NCBI RefSeq assembly: GCF_000585415.1
Contig: NZ_KK073876.1
Coordinates: 1,547,810-1,611,809 of the forward strand
Direction: 5' to 3'
DNA from: Sphingomonas jaspsi DSM 18422
GTDB taxonomy: Bacteria > Pseudomonadota > Alphaproteobacteria > Sphingomonadales > Sphingomonadaceae
Length of the DNA stretch: 64,000 bases
The translations under genes and the position numbers were made by a program. The notes below the pieces were generated by a model, which was not told where the DNA came from, did not search any database, and saw only the letters and a list, made by a program, of their open reading frames with translations. This document shows positions 36,691 to 43,922 of the stretch, in pieces; within the stretch, counting starts at the first letter, position 1; every line of letters starts with the position of its first letter.

Positions 36691-38985
36691 TTACGCCACG
36701 ACGCGACTCCTATTTGTGCCGATACGCTTGATCAGGCCTTCAAGACTGGTGGGACGGCCAATAATGAAGCCTTGGGCGACGTCGCAATTCATCGCGACCA
36801 GCAGGTCCATCGCCTCGTGCGTTTCCACCCCTTCGGCAACCACGGTTCGCCCGAGCGAATGGGCAAGGGCGATCGTCGACTGCACCATCACCATGTCGCT
36901 GCGATTGTCGCGCATCGATTTGACGAAGCTCTGGTCGATCTTGATTTCGGTCGCCGGAATTTTCTTCAGATATTCCAGCGTCGACAGACCGGTCCCGTAA
37001 TCGTCGATCGAAATTCGGACACCGATGTCGCGCAGGCGGACCAGGCAGTCGATGTCGGCGCCGCTTTCGGTCATGGCGGCGGTCTCGGTCAGTTCCAGCG
37101 TCAGCCGTGCCGGATCGAGCCGATAGCGCTCGAGGACTGCCTTGACCTTCATCGGCAGACGTTTGTCGTGAAGCAGGCGGGCCGACAGGTTGACGGCCAT
37201 GTCGAATTCGCCGTGTCGCTGGTTGACCTTGCTAGCCGCGGCGACGGCGGCGTCGAGCACGAAGAAGGTCAGCTTCTCAATGCGGTCGTGATGTTCGGCA
37301 GCGGCGACGAACTCGCTCGGGCTGATCGGCCCCTTTTCAGGGTGGGTCCAGCGCGCCAGTGCCTCGGCACCCCGGACAGTGCCGGTGGGAAGATCGAGCT
37401 GGGGCTGATAGGCGACCCAAACTTCGCCATTGTCGATCGCATCGTCGAGCTGGGCCAGCAGCGACAGCCGCCAGCCGGCGTCGCGTAAACGTTCCGGGTC
37501 GTGATACTTCCACTTGAGGCCTTCGCTCGCGGCTTCGTCGGCGGCGACAAGGGCAGAGCCGAAGCGGTTCGCCATCGATCGGCCACTGCCGACTTCGACG
37601 CCGAACGTGATCGCGATGTCGTAGCGGTCGCCCTGGACCCGGGCTGGGCTGCGGAACAATGCGTGCAACGCTTCGACATGATGGCCGATCGACGTGCCCT
37701 GGTCGATCGTCCAGCCGAAAATGCCGTCGTCGCCCTGATAGACGCGGGTCACCTGCGATCCGACGCCGAGGCGCTTCACGATCTGCTCGACGAAATCGCG
37801 CTCCGCTGACGCGGACATGGTCGAGGTCACCTGGGCAAAGTTGAGCACGCGGGCGGCGATGATCGGCCGGTCGCGCTCGTCACGTGCCCGCTTGAAGGCG
37901 TTGAGGTTGGGAAGCCCGCTGACCGGATTGACCAGCCCGCGCTGCTTGGAGTGACGCCAGCCCAGAACCCCGCTGATGACGCAGACGAGGAAAAGGCCGG
38001 GGGTAATGTCGACGAACAGGCCGTTCGCTTCGAGGGCGATCGGGCCGAGCAGCAACAGCGCGGCGGTAGCGGACAGGATGAGCGGCCGATTGGCCCGCTG
38101 CCACAGGAAGCAAAGCAGGACGGCCGCAATTGCCACCAGCAGGGAAGGGATCCAGCCCAGGTCATGCTGCTGACCCTTCATCAGCGTTTCGGCCGCGATG
38201 ATGTGGACGTAGACGCCGCCGAACTTGCCCTGTCCGGGGATCATGAACTGGTCGTATTGCCGCCACGCGTCAGACCCGACGATGACGATTTTCCCGGCAA
38301 GGCGCGACGGATCGATCTTGCCTTCGATGACGTCCGACGCGCTGACCTTCGGGACGGTTTTGAGGTCGAACGCGTAGTCGACGCGGAAGCTTCCGCGGGT
38401 ATTGTCGCCCTGGCCCGCCATGATCGAGGCGAAGGACGGGATCTGTCGTCCGTTCACCGGCAGTCCGCGTTCGATCTGCCACACTTCGTTGGCGTAATTA
38501 TAGACCACCGCGATCGAGCCCATCTGCGCGTGGCGATAGAACATCGGCATCGACTGAGTGCCTTCGCCGACCAGCTCGAACGCGCCTTCCTTGGCCAGCG
38601 CGGCGAGGACGACATGGTCGTTGTTCTGCAGCGCTGCGGCCAGCGCCTGGTCTTCCTTCGGCTCGCTGGCTTCGGCGAAGACGACGTCGTGAAGCTGCAT
38701 CTTGGGCTTCGCTTGCCCGATCTTCTCGACCAGTTGCGCATAGCGCGAGCGGGGCCAGGGCCAGCGGCCGATCGCCTGGCTGGACTTTTCGTCGAGCGCA
38801 ACGAGGACGATGTCCCCGCTTACGGGTCGTTCATTGACATGATTGCGGACCGAGCGGAGCCGGTCTTCGGGATATTCGCCGGCGCCGATCAACCCGAACA
38901 GCAGCGACAGGCCGATCGCCCAAGCGAGCAGCTTGAAGGGAAATTTTCCTTCCGTGTCGGTCGTGGCTGCCTTTTTAAAGGGCAT
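36691..38985 (-). CDS. CHASE2 - degenerate GGDEF - EAL c-di-GMP phosphodiesterase
   Basis: The 764-residue protein has an N-terminal helix, a periplasmic CHASE2 sensor (about residues 40-270: VLVALDEKSSQAIGRWPWPR, GKIVIVGSDAWRQYD), three membrane helices (about 285-345), a decayed GGDEF domain (YQGDDGIFGW) and a full EAL domain (AEALARW, LELTETAAM, SIDDYGTGLS, EIKIDQSFV, VAEGVETHE). It should degrade c-di-GMP in response to an extracellular signal. ATG 38985 fits the basic N-terminus before the first helix. It sits inside the pnt cluster on the opposite strand. Confidence 0.87.
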   Translation of the reverse strand: MPFKKAATTDTEGKFPFKLLAWAIGLSLLFGLIGAGEYPEDRLRSVRNHVNERPVSGDIVLVALDEKSSQAIGRWPWPRSRYAQLVEKIGQAKPKMQLHDVVFAEASEPKEDQALAAALQNNDHVVLAALAKEGAFELVGEGTQSMPMFYRHAQMGSIAVVYNYANEVWQIERGLPVNGRQIPSFASIMAGQGDNTRGSFRVDYAFDLKTVPKVSASDVIEGKIDPSRLAGKIVIVGSDAWRQYDQFMIPGQGKFGGVYVHIIAAETLMKGQQHDLGWIPSLLVAIAAVLLCFLWQRANRPLILSATAALLLLGPIALEANGLFVDITPGLFLVCVISGVLGWRHSKQRGLVNPVSGLPNLNAFKRARDERDRPIIAARVLNFAQVTSTMSASAERDFVEQIVKRLGVGSQVTRVYQGDDGIFGWTIDQGTSIGHHVEALHALFRSPARVQGDRYDIAITFGVEVGSGRSMANRFGSALVAADEAASEGLKWKYHDPERLRDAGWRLSLLAQLDDAIDNGEVWVAYQPQLDLPTGTVRGAEALARWTHPEKGPISPSEFVAAAEHHDRIEKLTFFVLDAAVAAASKVNQRHGEFDMAVNLSARLLHDKRLPMKVKAVLERYRLDPARLTLELTETAAMTESGADIDCLVRLRDIGVRISIDDYGTGLSTLEYLKKIPATEIKIDQSFVKSMRDNRSDMVMVQSTIALAHSLGRTVVAEGVETHEAMDLLVAMNCDVAQGFIIGRPTSLEGLIKRIGTNRSRVVA

Positions 38986-39151
38986 GTGCGCGTCAATCCC
39001 AGTTGCTAGCGCGCACCTTATGCGCACGAAAAGGTTATCAAATCGGAAACCCCGTTGCAGTTAACGACGGAGCTGGCACAGGCCGAACGCGCCCCTCGAC
39101 AAGCCGTCCGTCGCTTGCCACAACCGTCCCAACAAAGCGGGGAGGGCGGTC

Positions 39152-39433
39152 GTGGACTTCATCTCGATCCTGTCGATTTTCGTGCTGGCCTGTTTCGTCG
39201 GCTATTATGTGGTCTGGTCGGTTACGCCGGCGCTTCACACCCCGCTGATGGCGGTTACCAATGCCATTTCCTCGGTCATCATCGTCGGCGCGCTAATCGC
39301 CGCGGCGGCGAGCGGCAGTGCGGGGTCGAAGTGGCTCGGCCTGGTCGCGGTGGCACTGGCGAGCGTGAACATCTTCGGCGGTTTCGCGGTCACCCAGCGC
39401 ATGCTGGCGATGTACAAGAAGAAGGATCGCTAA
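39152..39433 (+). CDS. pntAB: NAD(P) transhydrogenase subunit alpha, membrane part
   Basis: The 93-residue dIIa component has three transmembrane helices (FISILSIFVLACFVGYYVVW, then VTNAISSVIIVGALIAAAAS and LVAVALASVNIFGGFAV) and the conserved TPLMAVTNAISS segment. It forms part of the proton channel with PntB. The GTG start follows GGGGAGGG. It is separated from pntB by four bases but lies 2.8 kb from pntAA, so it must use a promoter in the 39028-39151 gap or a read-through transcript. Confidence 0.9.
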   Translation: MDFISILSIFVLACFVGYYVVWSVTPALHTPLMAVTNAISSVIIVGALIAAAASGSAGSKWLGLVAVALASVNIFGGFAVTQRMLAMYKKKDR

Positions 39434-39437
39434 GCGC

Positions 39438-40934
39438 ATGGAACACGCCGCTTCGGTCCCCGCCTGGGTTCTCATCGCCTACCTGATTTCGGGCATCTGC
39501 TTCATCCTTGCGCTGCGCGGCCTGTCGAGCCCGGCCACCAGCCAGCGCGGCAACAAGCTCGGCATGGCCGGGATGGCGATCGCGGTGGGAACGACCCTTT
39601 GGACGCACTTTCCGGGTAATCTCTACTCCTCAGTGGGGCCGGCGCTTCCCGGAATCACACCCGGCACGAATGAAACATTCAACTTCGTCCCGAACGTGAC
39701 AACGGCAATTGAGATTTTCGCCGCCATCGTCATCGGTGGCGGCATCGGCCTCGTCACCGCGCGGCGCATCCAGATGACGGCGATGCCGCAACTGGTCGCC
39801 GCCTTCCACAGCCTCGTTGGGCTTGCGGCGGTGCTGGTGGGCGCGGCGGCGTTCCTCAATCCCGGCGCGTTCGGTATCCTCGGGCCGGAGGGGATTCTCA
39901 CCGTTAGCCGGGTCGAAATGGGCCTCGGCGTCGCGATCGGCGCGATCACGTTTTCCGGCTCGGTCATCGCCTTCTTGAAGCTCAACGGCAACATGAGCGG
40001 CAAGCCGATCCTGCTGCCGCTTCGCCATGTCATCAACTTGGGCACGCTGGCGGCTATCCTTGGCCTCATCGCCTATTTCACGATGGACCAGAGTCCTTGG
40101 ATCTTCTGGACCGTGACCGCGCTCAGCTTCCTCATCGGCTTTCTGCTTATCATCCCGATCGGCGGGGCGGACATGCCGGTGGTGGTCAGCATGCTCAACA
40201 GCTATTCGGGCTGGGCAGCGGCGGCGATGGGCTTCACGCTGCACAACACCGCGATGATCATCACCGGCGCGCTGGTCGGCTCGTCGGGCGCGATCCTCAG
40301 CTACATCATGTGCCGCGCCATGAACCGCAGCTTCATCAGCGTGATCGCCGGCGGCTTCGGCGGCGATGCCGTCGCGGCGGGCGGTGCAGCGGCGCAGATC
40401 GACCGGCCCTACAAGCGCGGCAGCGCCGAGGACGCGGCCTTCCTGATGAAACAGGCCGACAAGGTCATCATCGTCCCCGGTTACGGCATGGCGGTTGCCC
40501 AGGCGCAGCACACGTTGCGCGAAATGGCGGATCTGCTCAAAAAGGAAGGGGTGGAGGTCAAGTTCGCCATCCACCCGGTGGCGGGCCGGATGCCCGGTCA
40601 TATGAACGTGCTGCTGGCCGAAGCGAACGTGCCTTATGACGAGGTGTTCGAGCTGGAAGACATCAACAGCGAGTTCGCCCAGGCCGACGTCGCCTTCGTC
40701 ATCGGCGCCAACGACGTCACGAATCCGGCCGCCAAGACCGACAAGAGCTCACCGATCTACGGCATGCCGGTGCTCGACGTCGAAAAGGCACGGACCGTGC
40801 TGTTCATCAAGCGATCGATGGGTGGCGCGGGTTACGCGGGTGTCGACAATGAACTCTTCTACCGCGACAACACCATGATGCTGCTCGCCGACGCGAAAAA
40901 GATGGTCGAAGAGATCGTAAAATCGCTCGGTTAG
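39438..40934 (+). CDS. pntB: NAD(P) transhydrogenase subunit beta
   Basis: The 498-residue subunit has membrane helices (dII, residues 1-300) and a C-terminal NADP(H)-binding dIII domain. Motifs are MLNSYSGWAAAAMGFTL, NTAMIITGALVGSSGAILSY, VPGYGMAVAQAQHTLREM, HPVAGRMPGHMNVLLAEA and IGANDVTNPA. Residues about 55-80 (GNLYSSVGPALPGITPGTNE) form an extra loop between early helices. It drives proton-coupled hydride transfer to NADP. It follows pntAB directly and probably ends the transcript at a weak hairpin. Confidence 0.95.
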   Translation: MEHAASVPAWVLIAYLISGICFILALRGLSSPATSQRGNKLGMAGMAIAVGTTLWTHFPGNLYSSVGPALPGITPGTNETFNFVPNVTTAIEIFAAIVIGGGIGLVTARRIQMTAMPQLVAAFHSLVGLAAVLVGAAAFLNPGAFGILGPEGILTVSRVEMGLGVAIGAITFSGSVIAFLKLNGNMSGKPILLPLRHVINLGTLAAILGLIAYFTMDQSPWIFWTVTALSFLIGFLLIIPIGGADMPVVVSMLNSYSGWAAAAMGFTLHNTAMIITGALVGSSGAILSYIMCRAMNRSFISVIAGGFGGDAVAAGGAAAQIDRPYKRGSAEDAAFLMKQADKVIIVPGYGMAVAQAQHTLREMADLLKKEGVEVKFAIHPVAGRMPGHMNVLLAEANVPYDEVFELEDINSEFAQADVAFVIGANDVTNPAAKTDKSSPIYGMPVLDVEKARTVLFIKRSMGGAGYAGVDNELFYRDNTMMLLADAKKMVEEIVKSLG

Positions 40935-40947
40935 GTGCCGAGAGATT
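40926..40947 (+). terminator. weak terminator-like hairpin after pntB
   Basis: CTCGG (40926-40930) pairs with CCGAG (40938-40942) around a 7-base loop, followed by AGATTTTT. The stem is short and overlaps the end of pntB. The 223-bp gap to the next gene otherwise shows only an imperfect direct repeat (TCGCTCGGTTA at 40923 and again about 40 bases on) and TTAA-rich patches, with no gene. Confidence 0.4.
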
Positions 40948-41157
40948 TTTCGATCTTGTGAAGTCGCTCGGTTAACCGCTTGACCGCAAATTGCCGGTCC
41001 GCATCGGCGAAGCGAGCCGCCCGAGCGACGAATTTTGTCGCAGCATGGTTCGTTAAACCCTTCAGTTAATGCGCTTTTGCGCTTATCCCTTGGGGCAGGG
41101 GGTCATTCGATCCATGCGTAAAACCGGGCAGCCGGGCAGTCGTCCGGGGAGGGACAA

Positions 41158-41880
41158 TTGAAGAAGTTGGGGATGTTGGGCGGCGCGACTTGGAGCAGCA
41201 GCGCCCTTTATTACGACCATATCAACCGTGCCGTCGCGCGCCGCCTGGGCGGGCTGCACAGCGCAAGGATGATCATCGAAAGCCTCGACTTCGCCGAATA
41301 TGCCGCCTTCCATCAGGTCGAGGATCTTGCCGGCGGCAATGCCATGATCGTCGACGGCACCAGGCGGCTGGCCGCGGCGGGGGCCGAAGGCATCCTGCTG
41401 GCCAGCAACACCATGCACAAGGCCGCGCCCGATGTGATCGAAGCGACCGGCCTGCCGCTGCTCGACATTCGCGAAGCCACCGCCGCGCGATTGATCGCCG
41501 ATCGCCGCACCCGCATCGCCCTGCTCGGCACGCGCTTCACCATGACCGAGCCGTTCGCGCGCGAGCCATACGAGCGCAATGGCATCGCCATCCAGGAACT
41601 GCAGCCGGTGTGGCGCGACGAGGTCGACCGCATCATCTACGAGGAACTGGCCGCCGGCCGCGTGGTCCGCGACAGCCAGCGTAAGCTGAAGACGCTGATC
41701 ACCGAATTGGCCAAGCAGAAGGTGCAGGCGATCGTCCTTGGCTGCACCGAGTTGGTGCTGGCGGTCGACGTCAGGGCCAATGTCCTGCCGGTCTACGATA
41801 CGACCGCCATCCATGCGGCGGCTGCCGTAGAATGGATGCTTGGCGATGCCGAAGAAACGCAGGTTTTGGCTGCGGCCTGA
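41158..41880 (+). CDS. aspartate/glutamate racemase family protein
   Basis: The 240-residue cytoplasmic protein has the two-domain Asp/Glu racemase fold: MLGGATWSSSALYYDHINRA at the start, LLASNTMHKAAP and VLGCTELVLAV. These enzymes normally use two Cys; here the second (GCTEL) is kept but the first is Ser in ASNTMH. One-Cys racemases such as E. coli YgeA (Thr in that place, as I recall) still act on L-Asp/L-Glu. The TTG start follows GGGGAGGG. It lies 78 bases before the candidate lasso precursor. Confidence 0.82.
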   Translation: MKKLGMLGGATWSSSALYYDHINRAVARRLGGLHSARMIIESLDFAEYAAFHQVEDLAGGNAMIVDGTRRLAAAGAEGILLASNTMHKAAPDVIEATGLPLLDIREATAARLIADRRTRIALLGTRFTMTEPFAREPYERNGIAIQELQPVWRDEVDRIIYEELAAGRVVRDSQRKLKTLITELAKQKVQAIVLGCTELVLAVDVRANVLPVYDTTAIHAAAAVEWMLGDAEETQVLAAA

Positions 41881-41897
41881 CCCGGCTCAACTCGTCC

Positions 41898-41925
41898 TTG
41901 GCGTGGCGCATAAAGACGCTATGCT
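41898..41925 (+). promoter_or_regulatory. sigma-70-like promoter for the lasso precursor operon
   Basis: TTGGCG (41898-41903) and TATGCT (41920-41925) are separated by 16 bases, close to the vegetative -35 and -10 boxes. Transcription would begin about 25 bases before the precursor's ATG. It lies just after the racemase stop, so the precursor and cyclase may be transcribed independently. Sigma-70 consensus is loose in this group, hence moderate confidence. Confidence 0.4.
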
Positions 41926-41958
41926 GTGGCCAAGATTGAAAAAGGGGTAGGGCAGTCG

Positions 41959-42090
41959 ATGGCGACGCGTAAGCAGTGGAAGAAGCCTGAGGTTCGCAAA
42001 ATCGTGGCTGGCTCGGCGGAAGCGCAACGGAGCTCAGGAAATCCTGACGCCAAATTCGGCAAACCCGGCGCAGGCGGCCAATTCAGCTAA
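41959..42090 (+). CDS. candidate lasso peptide precursor (paeninodin-like)
   Basis: The 43-residue ORF has a basic leader with KQWKKPEVRKI, resembling the Tyr-x-x-Pro-x-Leu leader motif of lasso precursors with Trp for Tyr and Val for Leu. Twelve residues after the leader Pro comes Ala22, and Asp30 is eight further, allowing an Ala1-Asp9 ring (AQRSSGNPD). The tail (residues 31-43) ends GGQFS with C-terminal Ser. Paeninodin, from memory, has the same spacing, ring pair and terminal Ser. The usual Thr at -2 is Ala. An asparagine-synthetase-like gene follows after 18 bases. Cyclisation is unproven. Confidence 0.65.
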   Translation: MATRKQWKKPEVRKIVAGSAEAQRSSGNPDAKFGKPGAGGQFS

Positions 42091-42108
42091 CCGCTTGCGG
42101 GCATAACC

Positions 42109-43827
42109 TTGAGTTTCAGCGGCCTTTTCGCGGCTGAGCCGCGCGATGCCGGCGCCGCAGGAAAAGCCTTTCGCCACAAAGTTATCGGGCGGGAACATAG
42201 ACCGCTTTTCCGCACGGCCTGTCGCTCCGATGGCGCGGTCGCCTATGCAATCGACTGGCGGGCCGATCAGCCCATGCCCGATGTCGGCGGGTTACTGAAG
42301 GGTTGGGCGTTAGGCGCGTGGGACGGGCCGGGGGACTTTGCCTTGGCCGTCGTCGATGGCGAGGCTGACACGCTGACGCTCGGTTTGGCGCCGCTTTCCG
42401 AGCTGGAATTGCACGTTCGGGTTGATGCCGACGGTACCGTTCGCTTCGCGACGGATCTCAAGGACTTGATCGATCCGGACGAAAAGCCGGATGTCGCGAT
42501 GCTGGGCAAGGCGCTCGGCATGGCTGCGTTTTTCGACGAGCAGCGCGGTTTCTACCCCGGTGTTTTTCCGATTCATCCGGGCACGCTGGTTCGCTTTTCG
42601 GCCAATGGGCAGGAGGTTCATCGTTTCTGGGACCCTGCCCGCTCCGACTGCATGCGCACCGATGTGCGGACGGCGGGCAACCATTTGCGCGACCTGCTCG
42701 AAGCCGTCGTCACCGAACGGCTAAACGTGGCGACGGAGCGACCCGCCAGCCTGCTGAGCGGTGGACGCGATAGCGGTGCTGTGACCGCCATTGCGTCCCA
42801 TATACTGGAACGGCGCGGCGAGCGCCTGGATGCATGGACGGCCGCGGCGTTTCCAGGCGCGGAAAGCGCCCGCGGCCATGTGCTCGACGAAGCGCCGATC
42901 GCGGCGGAAACCGCGCGGCGCTGGACCAACATCGATCACCATGTCGTTCGCCCCCGCCAGATCGACCTTTGCGGGCGGCTCGACGATATACACCGTGCCG
43001 TAGCGGTCCCGATCGTCCAGCCGCTGGCGGTCGGCTGGTGCGAAGCGCTGTGGGACGATTGCGTCGCGAACGGCAACCGACTGCTGCTCAGCGGCGATTT
43101 CGGCAATTACGCCCTAAGCGCGGGTGGGCCGGTCTATCTCGACGATGTCCGGCGCGAAGAGGGGGCTTGGCCGTGGGTGAAGAATGCTTTCAACAGTTTG
43201 GCTGCGGCACCAAAGGGCGCTCGTGGCTTGGTCAGCGGTCTGCTTCGGCGGCACCTGAGGGAGGGCAAGAGCGGCGCGAGCCCGATCGACCCGTTTCTGC
43301 GAGGCGACCTGTTCGAGGCAAGGCGAGCCGCGTTCGAACGGAGGCCGGACCGTCCTGCCAGCTATCGGCAATGGCTTCGGTCGGGCTTGCGAGTTTCGAT
43401 CGGTTCTAATGACGTCGTCTCCATTGACCGCCCATTGGTCATGACGGATCCCACCCGTGATCGCCGGATCGTAGACTTCGTTAACGCGCTGCCGGCCAGC
43501 GCGCTTGCCGGGCCGTCGGACCGGCGTCGCCTGTTCGACGCAGCGTTCGGCGACTTGCTACCACCGTCCGTCCTGCGCCCGCCCGCGCGCGGCCGTCAGA
43601 ACGTCGACTGGCATTACAGCTTTGTGCCTTCGCAACTGTGCAAGGGCATCCGCCGTTACTCGGCATCGCCGCTGGTCCGTTCGCTCGTCGACTGCGATGC
43701 ACTGCTCGGCGCGCTCGACCATTGGCCGAGCCGTCGGACGTTAGGCGGGCCGATCTACGAAAAGATGGTCTGGGGTGTGTTGCCGGCGGTGTCGATGGCC
43801 AGCTTCCTGTACACTCGGACCGACTGA
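42109..43827 (+). CDS. asparagine-synthetase-like lasso cyclase (McjC/LasC type)
   Basis: The 572-residue protein has an N-terminal glutamine-amidotransferase-like domain lacking the nucleophile: it begins MSFSGLF where AsnB has Cys2. The C-terminal synthetase domain has an ATP loop (SLLSGGRDSGAVTAIA) and LLLSGDFGNYALS. Loss of glutaminase with a kept AMP-forming site is what lasso cyclases show, since they adenylate the Asp/Glu side chain for ring closure. TTG 42109 fits the AsnB alignment. Its place directly after the 43-residue ORF supports that role; ordinary asparagine synthesis is unlikely. Confidence 0.75.
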   Translation: MSFSGLFAAEPRDAGAAGKAFRHKVIGREHRPLFRTACRSDGAVAYAIDWRADQPMPDVGGLLKGWALGAWDGPGDFALAVVDGEADTLTLGLAPLSELELHVRVDADGTVRFATDLKDLIDPDEKPDVAMLGKALGMAAFFDEQRGFYPGVFPIHPGTLVRFSANGQEVHRFWDPARSDCMRTDVRTAGNHLRDLLEAVVTERLNVATERPASLLSGGRDSGAVTAIASHILERRGERLDAWTAAAFPGAESARGHVLDEAPIAAETARRWTNIDHHVVRPRQIDLCGRLDDIHRAVAVPIVQPLAVGWCEALWDDCVANGNRLLLSGDFGNYALSAGGPVYLDDVRREEGAWPWVKNAFNSLAAAPKGARGLVSGLLRRHLREGKSGASPIDPFLRGDLFEARRAAFERRPDRPASYRQWLRSGLRVSIGSNDVVSIDRPLVMTDPTRDRRIVDFVNALPASALAGPSDRRRLFDAAFGDLLPPSVLRPPARGRQNVDWHYSFVPSQLCKGIRRYSASPLVRSLVDCDALLGALDHWPSRRTLGGPIYEKMVWGVLPAVSMASFLYTRTD

Positions 43828-43922
43828 CGCCGCGCCACAGAGTTTCGATAGGCTGTTCCTTCAGCTATTTCAGGCAGTGTCGACACTGGCGCGCGGGCGC
43901 CACTGTCCCTATCTCCAGCACG

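Noticed and set aside
40923..40975. Imperfect direct repeat TCGCTCGGTTA after pntB
   Set aside because: Only two copies about 40 bp apart, one inside the pntB end. Too little to call a repeat element or attachment site.
41959..42090. Alternative reading of the 43-residue ORF as an unrelated small basic protein
   Set aside because: Its composition alone could fit that, but ring spacing, leader Pro spacing, terminal Ser and position before the AsnB-like gene together favour a lasso precursor. It is kept as a candidate, not a certainty.
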